Source of the DNA: JB111 sp049856295
GTDB lineage: Bacteria; Actinomycetota; Actinomycetes; Actinomycetales; Actinomycetaceae
Direction: 5' to 3'
Assembly (NCBI RefSeq): GCF_049856295.1
Contig: NZ_JBNDMZ010000004.1
Coordinates: 1-64,000 of the forward strand
DNA: 64,000 nucleotides
Every line of letters starts with the position of its first letter. Positions within the stretch are counted from its first letter, which is position 1. Below, one piece after another: positions 50,034 to 58,909 of the stretch. The notes under the pieces were generated by a model. The model was not told the DNA's origin and did no database searches. It was given only the letters and a program-made list of their open reading frames with translations. The position numbers were made by a program, and so were the translations under genes.

Positions 50034-52160
50034 GTGACCGATGACGACACGCCCCGCACCCCATTCCACGACCTCGACACCTACGTCGCGCTCGGGCGCG
50101 TCTCCGGGCTCGCGCTGAGCCCGGACGGCGGGCGGCTCGTCACGTCGGTCGCCACGCTCGACGACAAGGCGACGGCCTACCGGAGCGCGGTCTGGGAGAT
50201 CGACCCCGACGCCGAGCGCCCGGCGCGCCGCCTCACCCGCGGCGGCACCGGCGAGTCCGCCCCGGCCTTCACCGCGTCCGGCGACCTCGTCTTCACCGCC
50301 GCGCGGCCCGACCCGGCGGACGAGGAGGGCTCGCGCGCCCGCGCCTGGGTCCTGCCCGCGGGCGGCGGCGAGGCGCGCGTGCTCGCCGACCACCCCGGCG
50401 GCGTCGAGGGCGTCCTCACGGCGCGCGCCGCGGACACGGTGGTCGTCGTCGGCTCCCCGCTCCCGGGCTCGACCGACCTCAAGGACGACACCGAGCGACG
50501 CAAGGCGCGCACGGACAAGAAGGTGGCGGCGATCCTCCACTCGGGCTACCCGGTCCGCTACTGGGACCACGACCTCGGTCCCGGTCACCCGCACCTCTAC
50601 CGGGTCGACCCGCCGTCGGCCGGTTCGGCGACGGACGGCGCGAACGCCGCCACGACCGGGCACGACGACGAACGGCCCGACGCCGATGCCCCCGGCACGC
50701 TCGTCGACCTCACCCCGGACGCCGGGACCGCCCTGTTCGAGGGCACCCACGTCCTGTCCGACGACGGCACGACGATCCTCGCGGCCTGGTCCGTCCCCGC
50801 GGCGCGCGGGGAGCTACGCACCGGCGTCGTGACGATCGACGTCGCGACCGGCGCTCGCCGCTGGGTGGCCGAGCCGTCGGCGGAGCACGAGTTCTCGCCC
50901 GTGGCCCTCACGCCGGACGGGGCGCGCGCCGTCGTCACCGTCGAGCAGCCCTCGACCCCGGAGCGGCCCCCGATCGTCACCCTCGCGCTCCTCGACCTCG
51001 CCACCGGCCGGCGCGCGACGATCGCCGAGGGCTGGGACCGCTGGATCAGCGAGGCCACGGTCCTCCCGGACGGCTCCGGCATGCTCGCCGTGGCCGACGA
51101 CCGCGGCCGGGCGCCGGTCTTCCACGTGCCGTTCGACGGCTCGGAGGTCACCCGCCTCACCGCCGACGGCGCGTTTTCGAACGTGCGGATCTCCCCCGAC
51201 GGGACGCGCGCCTACGCCCTGCGCGCGAGCTACGGGGCGCCGGCCGCACCCGTGCGCCTCGACCTGTCCGTGCTGCGCGAGCCCGCGCTCGGCGGCGCCG
51301 AGGTCACCGACGTCCCCTCCCCCGTGCCGGCGCCGACCCTGCCGGGCACGCTCACGGAGATCGAGGCGTTCGCACCCGACGGCCACCCGCTGCGGGGCTG
51401 GCTCGCGGTCCCGGACGGCGCCACCGCCGAGAAGCCCGCGCCGCTCCTGCTGTGGGTGCACGGCGGCCCGGTCTCCTCGTGGAACACCTGGTCGTGGCGG
51501 TGGAACCCGTGGATCGCCGTCGCGCAGGGGTATGCCGTCGTCCTGCCCGACCCGGCGCTCTCGACCGGGTACGGCTGGGAGTTCATCGAGCGCGGCTGGG
51601 GCGCGTGGGGCGGCCACCCGTTCACCGACGTCCTCGCGGTCACCGACGCGGCCGCGTCGCTGCCCGAGATCGACGACGCCCGCACCGCCGCGATGGGCGG
51701 GTCGTTCGGCGGGTACATGGCCAACTGGATCGCCGGCCACACCGACCGGTTCGACGCGGTCGTCACGCACGCCTCCTTGTGGAACATCGAGACCTTCTCC
51801 GGCACCACCGACGTCGGCTGGTTCTGGGAGCGCGAGATGACGCCGGAGATGCGTGCCGCGCACTCCCCGCACCACGCGGTGGCCGACATCTCGACCCCGA
51901 TGCTCGTCATCCACGGCGACAAGGACTACCGCGTCCCGATCGGCGAGGGCCTCGCGCTGTGGCGCTCGCTCGTCTCCCGGTCCGCCCTCGCGATGGACGA
52001 CGCCGGGCACACGCCCCACCGGTTCCTCTACTTCCCCGACGAGAACCACTGGATCCTCACGCCCCAGCACGCCAAGCTCTGGTACCAGGTGGTCCTCGGC
52101 TTCCTGTCCGAGCACGTCCTCGGCGAGGAGCCGCCGGCGGCGCCCGACCTGCTCGGGTGA
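50034..52160 (+). CDS. S9-family prolyl-oligopeptidase-like peptidase
   Basis: A 708-residue peptidase with a beta-propeller N-terminal part (repeated SPDGGRLVTSV and VRISPDGTRAYAL strands, to about residue 430) and a C-terminal alpha/beta hydrolase. The catalytic Ser is in MGGSFGGYM (Ser557), the Asp in HGDKDYRVP (Asp631) and the His in DENHWIL (His672). The oxyanion region is LLLWVHGGPVSSW. It resembles acylaminoacyl-peptidase/dipeptidyl-aminopeptidase S9C. No signal peptide is present, so it is cytoplasmic and probably recycles peptides. The start is GTG 50034 with no clear ribosome binding site; ATG 50041 is out of frame. Confidence 0.92.
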   Translation: MTDDDTPRTPFHDLDTYVALGRVSGLALSPDGGRLVTSVATLDDKATAYRSAVWEIDPDAERPARRLTRGGTGESAPAFTASGDLVFTAARPDPADEEGSRARAWVLPAGGGEARVLADHPGGVEGVLTARAADTVVVVGSPLPGSTDLKDDTERRKARTDKKVAAILHSGYPVRYWDHDLGPGHPHLYRVDPPSAGSATDGANAATTGHDDERPDADAPGTLVDLTPDAGTALFEGTHVLSDDGTTILAAWSVPAARGELRTGVVTIDVATGARRWVAEPSAEHEFSPVALTPDGARAVVTVEQPSTPERPPIVTLALLDLATGRRATIAEGWDRWISEATVLPDGSGMLAVADDRGRAPVFHVPFDGSEVTRLTADGAFSNVRISPDGTRAYALRASYGAPAAPVRLDLSVLREPALGGAEVTDVPSPVPAPTLPGTLTEIEAFAPDGHPLRGWLAVPDGATAEKPAPLLLWVHGGPVSSWNTWSWRWNPWIAVAQGYAVVLPDPALSTGYGWEFIERGWGAWGGHPFTDVLAVTDAAASLPEIDDARTAAMGGSFGGYMANWIAGHTDRFDAVVTHASLWNIETFSGTTDVGWFWEREMTPEMRAAHSPHHAVADISTPMLVIHGDKDYRVPIGEGLALWRSLVSRSALAMDDAGHTPHRFLYFPDENHWILTPQHAKLWYQVVLGFLSEHVLGEEPPAAPDLLG

Positions 52161-52249
52161 AGCGCCCCGATCTGCTCGGCCGAGCCTGCACGGCAGGCGC
52201 GGCGGTCGCGGGCCTTCCGGTCCCGCCCGCGCGGCCGTAGCGTGACGGG

Positions 52250-52945
52250 ATGTTCGGGGAACCTCCGACGTCGCGCACCCGGGAGGCGATGGCTCGGGTG
52301 GACCGTGCCCGGTTCCTCCCGCGCGCGACCCGGCCCTACGCGTCCACCGACGCCCCGCTGACGATCGGCCATGGCGCAACGTGCTCCCAGCCCTCGACCG
52401 TGCGCGCGATGCTCGAGCTCCTCGACGTGCCCGCGGGTGCGCGGGTCCTCGACGTCGGCAGCGGATCGGGCTGGACCACGGCGATCCTCGCGGAGCTCGT
52501 CGGCCGGGGCGGCAGCGTCCTCGGCGTCGAGCTGGTCCCCGAGCTCGTGCGGCGCAGCCGCGCGGCGCTGGAGGGCGCGGCATCGGTGGGGCAGGCGGCG
52601 GAGGACGTCGAGACGGCCGCACCCCACGGCCGCACGGGCACCGGCACGGGCACGGACACGGACACGGACACGGAGAAGCCTGCCTCTCCCCGCACCGGCC
52701 GTCCGCGGATCGAGTTCCGCGTCGCCGAGGCGGGCGTGCTCGGCGCCCCCGACGACGGGCCGTTCGACCGCATACTCGTGTCAGCCATGTCGGACGCGGT
52801 GCCGGAGCCGTTGGTCGCGCAGCTCGCGGTCGGGGGCGTCATGGTCGTGCCGGCGGGCGGGCACCTGGTGAGGGTGCGCAGGACGCCGGACGGCCGCGAC
52901 GAGGAGCGAGCACCGGGCAGCTACGCGTTCGTCCCGCTGCGCTGA
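52250..52945 (+). CDS. pcm: Protein-L-isoaspartate O-methyltransferase-like
   Basis: A 231-residue PCMT-like protein: REAMARVDRARFLPRATRPYASTDAPLTIGHGATCSQPSTVRAML is the family N-terminus, VLDVGSGSGWTTAILAELVG is the SAM motif I, and GPFDRILVSAMSDAVPEPLVAQLAVGGVMVVPAGG is the post-motif. The enzyme repairs isoaspartyl residues in proteins. An insertion of about 35 residues (EDVETAAPHGRTGTGTGTDTDTDTEK) breaks the usual linkage between motifs I and II and comes from a GGCACG/GGACAC-type hexamer tract. It is downstream of the S9 peptidase by 89 bp, a plausible protein-damage pair. Confidence 0.85.
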   Translation: MFGEPPTSRTREAMARVDRARFLPRATRPYASTDAPLTIGHGATCSQPSTVRAMLELLDVPAGARVLDVGSGSGWTTAILAELVGRGGSVLGVELVPELVRRSRAALEGAASVGQAAEDVETAAPHGRTGTGTGTDTDTDTEKPASPRTGRPRIEFRVAEAGVLGAPDDGPFDRILVSAMSDAVPEPLVAQLAVGGVMVVPAGGHLVRVRRTPDGRDEERAPGSYAFVPLR

Positions 52946-52967
52946 CGCGCCGGGCGGGCGCCCCGGA

Positions 52968-54503
52968 TCACGCCCAGACGAGCGCCATCGAGGGGTCCTC
53001 GAGGATCGTCGCGATGTCCTTGAGCACGAACGAGCCGAGGGCCCCGTCGACGAGCCGGTGGTCGAAGCTCAGCGCGAGCTGCGTGACCCACCGGACGGCG
53101 ATCTCGCCGTCGTGCACCCACGGCTGCTGCCGCACGGCGCCGAGCGCGAGGATCGCGGCCTCACCGGGGTTGAGGATCGGCGTGCCGGTGTCGATGCCGA
53201 AGGCGCCGACGTTCGTGATCGTGATCGTGCCGTCGGCCATGTCCGCGGGCTGCGTGCGACCGGCCCGCGCGGTCGAGGTCAGCTCGCCGAGCGCCTGCGC
53301 GAGCTCCTTGAGGTTGAGCCGGTGCGCGTCCTTGACGTTGGGCACGACGAGCCCCCGGGGCGTCGCCGCGGCGATGCCGAGGTTGACGTAGTGCTTGTAG
53401 ACGATCTCCTGGGTGTCGTCGTCCCAGGACGCGTTGATCTCGGGGTGCCGGTTGACCGCGAGCAGCAGGGCGCGCATGGCGATGAGCAGCGGCGTCACGT
53501 GCAGGCCCTCGAACTCGCGGTCGGCCTTGAGCCGGGCGACGAGCTCCATCGTCCGCGTGACGTCGATCGTGTGGAACTCGCTGACGTGCGGGGCGGTGAA
53601 CGCCGACTGGACCATCGCCTCCGCGGTCCGGCGGCGCACCGACCGCGCCGGGACGCGCGTGCGCCGGCCGTCGGGCGAGACGGAACCACCCTCGAGCCAC
53701 GGCTCCTCGTCCGACCACGTGGCGAGCTGCTGGACGTCCGAGCGCTGGTGGAGCGCCACGACGTCCTCGCGCGTGACGATGCCGCCGGGCCCCGTGCCGT
53801 GCACGGAGTCGATGTCGACGCCGAGGTCCTTCGCGAGGCGTCGCACCGGGGGCTTGGCCCGGGTCGGACCGCCCGACGCCGGCACGAACCTCGTGCTCGA
53901 GCCGCCACCCTCGCGGGTGGCGCGGCCGGGGACGCCGGGGCCCGCGGCGCCGGGAGCCTCGCCGCCCGGGGCCGTGCGCGGGCGGCCGGGGGCCACGCGG
54001 GTGCCGGCCGGGCTCGGGCGTGAGACGAGAGGGGCGGGGGCCGGGGACGCGCTCGCCGCGGCGGACGGCCGAGCGGCGCCCGCCGCTGATCCGCCCTGCT
54101 GCGCCGCAGCCGGCTCGCGCCGCGGACGGCGTCGGGCGGCGCCCGGCCGGGTCCCGTAGCCGACGAGGACGGCGCCCGACCCGCCGGCGTCGTCGTCGGC
54201 CTCGTCCCCCTCCGCGGTGCCGGCAGCCGGCTCGGGGGCGGCGGGCTCATCGGGGCGGGTGTCGAGCTCGACGATCGGGGCGCCGACCTCGACGGTCGTG
54301 CCCTCCTCGACGAGCAGCGCGCGGATCTCGCCGGCGAACGGGCTGGGCAGCTCGACGACCGACTTCTCGGTCTCGATCTCGCACAGGGTCTGGTTGACCT
54401 CGACCCGCTGGCCGACGGCCACCTCCCAGCTGACGATCTCGGCGTCGGTCAGGCCCTCGCCGACGTCGGGCAGGCGGAAGGTCTGGTGTCGCTGGTCGCT
54501 CAT
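52968..54503 (-). CDS. 2-oxoacid dehydrogenase E2 (dihydrolipoamide acyltransferase)
   Basis: A 511-residue E2 with one lipoyl domain (residues 5-83; lipoylated Lys47 in ETEKSVVELP), an acidic then Pro/Ala/Gly-rich linker, a peripheral subunit-binding domain (PPVRRLAKDLGVDIDSVHGTGPGGIVTREDV, about 215-245) and the catalytic domain ending FDHRLVDGALGSFVLKD (His482, Asp486). It builds the core that transfers the acyl group to CoA. It is the last gene of the E1alpha-E1beta-E2 set, 21 bp after E1beta. Which 2-oxoacid (pyruvate or branched-chain) is used is not decided by sequence; no E3 gene is nearby. Confidence 0.92.
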   Translation of the reverse strand: MSDQRHQTFRLPDVGEGLTDAEIVSWEVAVGQRVEVNQTLCEIETEKSVVELPSPFAGEIRALLVEEGTTVEVGAPIVELDTRPDEPAAPEPAAGTAEGDEADDDAGGSGAVLVGYGTRPGAARRRPRREPAAAQQGGSAAGAARPSAAASASPAPAPLVSRPSPAGTRVAPGRPRTAPGGEAPGAAGPGVPGRATREGGGSSTRFVPASGGPTRAKPPVRRLAKDLGVDIDSVHGTGPGGIVTREDVVALHQRSDVQQLATWSDEEPWLEGGSVSPDGRRTRVPARSVRRRTAEAMVQSAFTAPHVSEFHTIDVTRTMELVARLKADREFEGLHVTPLLIAMRALLLAVNRHPEINASWDDDTQEIVYKHYVNLGIAAATPRGLVVPNVKDAHRLNLKELAQALGELTSTARAGRTQPADMADGTITITNVGAFGIDTGTPILNPGEAAILALGAVRQQPWVHDGEIAVRWVTQLALSFDHRLVDGALGSFVLKDIATILEDPSMALVWA

Positions 54504-54524
54504 CTCGGCTCCTCGGGTGGCGTC

Positions 54525-55547
54525 TCAGGCGGCGAGCGAACGCTCGACGGCGTCGAGGATCCGGTCGAGGGAGGGCAGGTAGACGGACTCGTGGGCGGAG
54601 GCCGGGAACGGCGTGTGGTAGCCGCCGACCCGCAGCACCGGGGCCTCGAGTTCGTAGAAGCACCGCTCCTGGACGGCGGCGGCGAGCTCGGCGCCGGGAC
54701 CGAAGAAGGTGGGGGCCTCGTGGACGACGACCAGGCGCCCCGTACGGTGGACGGAGGCGGCGACGGCGTCGACGTCGAGCGGGGAGATCGAGCGCAGGTC
54801 GATGACCTCGAGGCTCGACCCCTCATCCTGGGCGACCTCGGCCGCCTGCAGCGCCACCTTCACACCCGGACCATAGGACGCGATCGTCAGGTCGGTGCCG
54901 GGACGCACCACGCGGGCGGCGTGCAGGTCGCGCGTGAGGGCGTCGGCGGACAGGTCGACGGGGGCGTCGAGCTCGACCGGCCCCTTCTCCCAGTAGCGCG
55001 ACTTCGGCTCGAGGAAGAGCACGGGGTCCGGGGAGGCGATGGCCTGCTGGATCATCGCGTAGCCGTCGGCGGCGTTGGCCGGGCTGACGATGCGCAGGCC
55101 GGCCGTGTGGGCGAACAGCGCCTCGGGCGACTCGCTGTGGTGCTCGATCGCGCCGATGTGGCCGCCGTAGGGCACGCGGACGACGACCGGCATGCTGAGC
55201 GCGCCCGACGTGCGGTAGGTGAGCTTCGCGAGCTGCGTGGTGATCTGGTTGTACGCCGGGAAGATGAAGCCGTCGAACTGGATCTCGACGACCGGGCGGT
55301 ATCCGGCCATCGCCAGGCCGATCGCGGTGCCGACGATCCCGGACTCCGCGAGCGGGGTGTCGACCACGCGGTCCGCACCGAACTCGGCGTGCAGGCCGTC
55401 GGTCACGCGGAAGACGCCGCCGAGGGGGCCGACGTCCTCGCCCATGACGAGCACCCGGTCGTCGCGGGTCATCGCGGCGCGCAGGCCCGCGTTGATCGCG
55501 CGGGCGAGCGGGAGGGTGGTCGCCGTCGCCGGCGGGGCGGGGTGCAT
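54525..55547 (-). CDS. 2-oxoacid dehydrogenase E1 beta subunit
   Basis: A 340-residue E1beta with thiamine-diphosphate-fold motifs: MGEDVGPLGGVFRVTDGL, TPLAESGIVGTAIGLAMAGYRPVVEIQFDGFIFPAYNQI, RVPYGGHIGAIEHHSESPEALFAHTAGLRIVSPANAADGYAMI. The C-terminal part (SVHRTGRLVVVHEAPTFFGPGAELAAAVQERCF) is the transketolase C-domain. It forms an alpha2beta2 tetramer with the E1alpha subunit to decarboxylate 2-oxoacids. Its ATG (55547) overlaps the E1alpha stop by 1 nt (TGATG). Confidence 0.94.
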   Translation of the reverse strand: MHPAPPATATTLPLARAINAGLRAAMTRDDRVLVMGEDVGPLGGVFRVTDGLHAEFGADRVVDTPLAESGIVGTAIGLAMAGYRPVVEIQFDGFIFPAYNQITTQLAKLTYRTSGALSMPVVVRVPYGGHIGAIEHHSESPEALFAHTAGLRIVSPANAADGYAMIQQAIASPDPVLFLEPKSRYWEKGPVELDAPVDLSADALTRDLHAARVVRPGTDLTIASYGPGVKVALQAAEVAQDEGSSLEVIDLRSISPLDVDAVAASVHRTGRLVVVHEAPTFFGPGAELAAAVQERCFYELEAPVLRVGGYHTPFPASAHESVYLPSLDRILDAVERSLAA

Positions 55548-56872
55548 CAGCGGGCCTCCTCGGCGGTCGTGCCGGTGTCGGTGCCGGTGGCGTTGTCGGT
55601 GTCCGTGCTCGTGCCGGTCTCCGTGTCGGCGAAGCCGGCCTCGAACGCGAGCATCGCCTCCCGGTCGGCCTCGACCTGCGCGTGCGGGAGCGAGTGGACG
55701 TGGTCGAACATCGACCCCGGTGCGTCGGCGCGCTCGGCGAGGCAGGCGGTGCGGGCGTCCCGGGCGAGCGCCTCGGCCTCGGACTCGACGGCGGCGAGGA
55801 AGGCGTCGTCCGCGTGCCCGGCGGCGAGCAGGTGGGCACGCATCCGGTCGATCGGGTCCTTCGCGCGCCAGGCCTCCTCCTCGGAACGAGGGCGGTAGCG
55901 CGTGGGGTCGTCCGACGTCGTGTGGGCGCCCATCCGGTACGTGACCGCCTCGATGAGGGTCGGCCCCCCGCCGGAGCGCGCGCGGCGCAGCGCCTCGGCG
56001 GTGACGGCGTAGGAGGCGAGGACGTCGTTGCCGTCCACGCGGACCGCCGGGATACCGACGCCGGGGCCGCGCCGGGCGATCGGGACGCGCGACTGGACAC
56101 GGGTGGGGACCGAGATCGCCCACGAGTTGTTCTGGCACAGGAGGACGACGGGCGCCTGGGCGGAGGCGGCGAAGACGAGGGACTCGTTGAAGTCGCCCTC
56201 GGAGGCGGCGCCGTCGCCGTGGTAGACGACGACGGCGCGGTCGGCGTCCGTGCCGGTGCCGACGTGCCCGTCGCGCTGGATGCCCATCGCGTACCCGACG
56301 GCGTGCAGGGTCTGCGCGGCGAGCACGAAGGTCTGGACCTGGAAGTTGTGCGCGCGGGGGTCCCAACCGCCGTGCCGGGTGCTGCGCATGACGGGCAGCA
56401 GGTCGGTGAGCGGCAGGCCGCGGACGAGCGCGACGCCGTGCTCGCGGTAGCTGGGGAAGATCATGTCGGCGGGCCGCTGGGCGTGGGCCGAGCCGATCTG
56501 GACGCCTTCCTGCCCGAGGCTCGGCGCCCACAGGCCGAGCTCGCCCTGGCGCTGGAGGCGGGTGGCCTCGGTGTCGAAGGCCCGCGTGAGGACCATGTCG
56601 CGGTACATCGCGCGCAGCGTGTCCTCGTCGAGCTCGTCGACGAGCGGCCCGTAGACCGGGTGGTCGATGCGCTCGCCGGCCGGGGTGAGGAGCTGGACCA
56701 GGGCGTCCTCCGGGTCGAGCGAGGCGCCGCGCGGGGCGGGGACGGAGGAGGTCGCGTCGGGGGTGCCGGAGGCGGGGGCGTGACCGGCGCCGTTCGGGGC
56801 GTGGTTCGCACCGTTCGGACCCTGGGCCGTGGTGGCCGACTCGTGCGTGGAGCTGGTGGTGGGCACGGACAC
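55547..56872 (-). CDS. pdhA: 2-oxoacid dehydrogenase E1 alpha subunit
   Basis: A 441-residue E1alpha. After a Pro/Ala/Gly/Asn-rich N-terminal 50 residues the family core begins (DEDTLRAMYRDMVLTRAFDTEATRLQRQGELGLWAPSLGQEG). The thiamine-diphosphate-binding motif is GDGAASEGDFNESLVFAASAQAPVVLLCQNN (Gly-Asp-Gly 219-221, Asn-Asn 248-249), and there is a phosphorylation-loop-like region HTTSDDPTRYR. The Thr/Asp tail (TGTSTDTDNATGTDTGTT) is low complexity. The start is GTG 56872 with AAGGAGG 5 nt upstream; a GTG two codons later is an alternative. The CTAC/GTAG palindrome cluster around 57086 could regulate it. Naming as pdhA is provisional; branched-chain E1alpha is equally likely. Confidence 0.88.
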   Translation of the reverse strand: MSVPTTSSTHESATTAQGPNGANHAPNGAGHAPASGTPDATSSVPAPRGASLDPEDALVQLLTPAGERIDHPVYGPLVDELDEDTLRAMYRDMVLTRAFDTEATRLQRQGELGLWAPSLGQEGVQIGSAHAQRPADMIFPSYREHGVALVRGLPLTDLLPVMRSTRHGGWDPRAHNFQVQTFVLAAQTLHAVGYAMGIQRDGHVGTGTDADRAVVVYHGDGAASEGDFNESLVFAASAQAPVVLLCQNNSWAISVPTRVQSRVPIARRGPGVGIPAVRVDGNDVLASYAVTAEALRRARSGGGPTLIEAVTYRMGAHTTSDDPTRYRPRSEEEAWRAKDPIDRMRAHLLAAGHADDAFLAAVESEAEALARDARTACLAERADAPGSMFDHVHSLPHAQVEADREAMLAFEAGFADTETGTSTDTDNATGTDTGTTAEEAR

Positions 56873-57066
56873 GTGGTCCTCCTTCGGTCGTCCGACGCTG
56901 CGGTGCGGGAGCGGATCCGGTGGGGCCCCATCCTGCACCTCCCGTGGCCCGGGGTCCGGCCGGCCGCGCGATCGGCGCGGCCGGCCGGAGGACTCCGTAC
57001 GCGATCGGCGCACCTCGTCCGAGCCGTCGGACACCGCGTGGGGATCGCCCGCGGGTGCCCGGAAAG

Positions 57067-57099
57067 CTACCTACGGTCATGTAGGCTACACATGTGTAG
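57067..57099. promoter_or_regulatory. CTAC/GTAG palindrome cluster upstream of E1alpha
   Basis: In an AT-richer island, CCTAC (57070-57074) mirrors GTAGG (57081-57085), and CTACACATGTGTAG (57086-57099) is a perfect 14-bp palindrome. Another CTAC lies at 57067-57070. The cluster lies about 200 bp before the E1alpha start and 230 bp before the divergent VOC gene. A regulator binding site is inferred. Confidence 0.5.
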
Positions 57100-57102
57100 G
57101 TT

Positions 57103-57118
57103 GCGGCGCGAGCGCCGC
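57103..57118. other. GC hairpin next to the palindrome cluster
   Basis: GCGGCGC and GCGCCGC flank a 2-bp loop, forming a perfect 7-bp stem just after the palindrome cluster. It might form in either transcript; no role is assigned. Confidence 0.4.
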
Positions 57119-57150
57119 GCCCGGTGGCCTGTCCCACACGCCCGGCCCGT

Positions 57151-57275
57151 CGTCGAGATTGCGGTTGGTGCACGTCGAGATTGCGGTTGGGAGAACCACG
57201 ACCGGTCGAGAGTGCGGCTCAGCGCCCCGCTGGTCGCCGAGATTACGGTTGGTGCACGTCGAGATTGCGGTTCGT
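57151..57275. repeat. Dispersed repeat region A (core on minus strand)
   Basis: Five copies of a motif, read on the plus strand as TCGAGATTGCGGTT with small changes, start near 57153, 57174, 57205, 57236 and 57258, with 6-17 bp spacers. The last copy and its flanks share 34 bp, inverted, with region B at about 59102-59135. The region lies between divergent genes. The 453-bp gap holds no gene. Confidence 0.9.
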
Positions 57276-57325
57276 CGTCGTTCGGGGCCGTACGCGCCCG
57301 GGGCCTCGCCCCCTAAGGTCGCGGC

Positions 57326-57721
57326 ATGAGCGGACTCGTCCCGTACCTGCTGTTCCCCGGCACCGCCCGCGAGGCGATGGAGCACTACCGGTCGGTGTTC
57401 GGCGGTGAGCTGCAACTGATGGACTACGCCTCCGCCGGCCGCCACGACGGGCCGCCCGACTCGGTGGCGCACGCGATGCTGCTGGGCGAGGTCGAGATCG
57501 CGGGCGCGGACGCCGGCGCCGACGAGGACGGCGTGGCCATGACCGGCATGTTCCTCTCGCTGCTCGGCACGGCGGAGCCCGCGACCCTCGCCGCCTGGTT
57601 CGAGGCGCTCGCCGACGGCGGCCGCGTCATCGACCCGCTGCAGCGGCGGCCGTGGGGCGACCACGACGGCACGCTGATCGACCGCTACGGCGTGCGCTGG
57701 CTCATCGGCCACGAGGGCTGA
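57326..57721 (+). CDS. VOC-family (PhnB-like) protein
   Basis: A 131-residue vicinal-oxygen-chelate protein of the 3-demethylubiquinone-9 methyltransferase-like (PhnB) kind. It has LVPYLLFPGTAREAMEHYRSVFGGELQLMDYA at the N-terminus, the middle MLLGEVEIAGADAG and the end LQRRPWGDHDGTLIDRYGVRWLIGHEG, which holds the conserved WGDxxGxxxDxxGxxW motif. Members may bind metals or small ligands; most have no assigned reaction. ATG 57326 follows repeat region A by about 50 bp, with GGTCGCGGC before it. Confidence 0.9.
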   Translation: MSGLVPYLLFPGTAREAMEHYRSVFGGELQLMDYASAGRHDGPPDSVAHAMLLGEVEIAGADAGADEDGVAMTGMFLSLLGTAEPATLAAWFEALADGGRVIDPLQRRPWGDHDGTLIDRYGVRWLIGHEG

Positions 57722-57814
57722 CGCGCCGCGGCAGGCTCACCCAGCACGGGCCGCGCTCACCCAGCACGGTCCGTGCCTCCCCGGCACGGCCTGTCGCTCC
57801 CCCGTGCACGGGCC

Positions 57815-58909
57815 TCACCCCAGCTGCGCCGCCACGAGCGCGAGGACGGCGTCGGTGTTCTCACGCGTCCCGATGCTGATGCGCACGCCGTCGCCGGCGA
57901 AGGGCCGCACGAGGAGGTCGACCTCGCGGGCGGCGTCCGCGAACGACGCCGCACCGTCGCCGAGCCGGAGCCACACGAAGTTCGCCTGCGTCTCCGGGAT
58001 CTCGAGGCCGAGCCCGCGCAGCCCCGCTACGAGGCGCTCGCGCTCGGCCACCACCTCGGCGACGCGCCGGCGGATCTCAGGGTCCGCGTCGAGGGCGGCG
58101 AGCGCCGCGGCCTGCGCCGGGCTCGAGACGCCGAACGGGGTCGACGCCGAACGGATGCCCGCCACGATCTCGGGATGCCCGAGGGCGTACCCGACGCGCA
58201 GGCCGGCGAGCGAGGCCGCCTTGGAGAACGTCCGCAGGACCACGAGGTTCGGGTGCGCCGGGAGCAGTGAGGGTCCGTCGGTCGGGTCGGCGGCGGTGAC
58301 GAAGTCGATGTAGGCCTCGTCGAGCAGGACGAGCACCGTGGGCGGCACGGCCTCGAGGAACGCGGCCACCTCGGTGCGCGTGAGCGCGGTCCCGGTCGGG
58401 TTGTTCGGCGAGCAGAGCAGGATGACGCGGGTGCGGTCGGTGACGGCGTCGGCCATCGCGTCGAGGCGGTGCCGGCCCTCGGGGTCGAGCGGGACGCGCA
58501 CCATCGACGCCCCCGTGACCTGCACGGCGATCGGGTAGGCCTCGAAGCTTCGCCAGGGCGCGACGACCTCGTCGCCCGGGCCGCACGTCGCGCGCAGGAT
58601 CGTCTCGAGCACCGCGGTCGACCCGCCGCCCACCACGACCTGGTCGGGCGCGACGCCGTGCCGCCCGGCGAGCGCCTCGGTCAGCTCGACCGCCGCCATG
58701 TCCGGGTAGCGGCCGGAGTCCTCGACCGCCGCCTGGACCGCCTCGACCACCCCGGGCAGCGGCGGGAAGGGCATCTCGTTGGACGAGAGCTTGGCGACCG
58801 GCCGGTCGTGCGCGGGCCGCTCCCCCGGCACATAGGCCGGGAGCGAGGCGATGTCGGCCCGCAGGAGGTCGGCGGGACGGGCGGGGGTGGGCGGGAACGT
58901 GCTGGACAT
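57815..58909 (-). CDS. HisC-like aminotransferase (histidinol-phosphate/aromatic)
   Basis: A 364-residue PLP-dependent class I/II aminotransferase. KLSSNEMPFPPLPGVVEAV is the HisC-type N-terminus, NNPTGTALTR binds PLP, LDEAYIDF (DEAY 197-200) holds the PLP-ring Asp and Tyr, and TFSKAASLAGLRVGYA places the Schiff-base Lys at 230. FAGDGVRISIGTRENTDAVL is the family C-terminus with the substrate-phosphate or carboxylate Arg. The enzyme is histidinol-phosphate aminotransferase or the aromatic aminotransferase (Pat) paralogue common in actinomycetes. With no other his gene here, the aromatic role seems more likely. ATG 58909. Confidence 0.88.
   Translation of the reverse strand: MSSTFPPTPARPADLLRADIASLPAYVPGERPAHDRPVAKLSSNEMPFPPLPGVVEAVQAAVEDSGRYPDMAAVELTEALAGRHGVAPDQVVVGGGSTAVLETILRATCGPGDEVVAPWRSFEAYPIAVQVTGASMVRVPLDPEGRHRLDAMADAVTDRTRVILLCSPNNPTGTALTRTEVAAFLEAVPPTVLVLLDEAYIDFVTAADPTDGPSLLPAHPNLVVLRTFSKAASLAGLRVGYALGHPEIVAGIRSASTPFGVSSPAQAAALAALDADPEIRRRVAEVVAERERLVAGLRGLGLEIPETQANFVWLRLGDGAASFADAAREVDLLVRPFAGDGVRISIGTRENTDAVLALVAAQLG

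Noticed and set aside
57151..57275. Possible CRISPR-like array of 14-bp repeats with spacers
   Set aside because: Repeats are too short and degenerate, spacers are 6-17 bp and partly repeated, and no cas genes are near.
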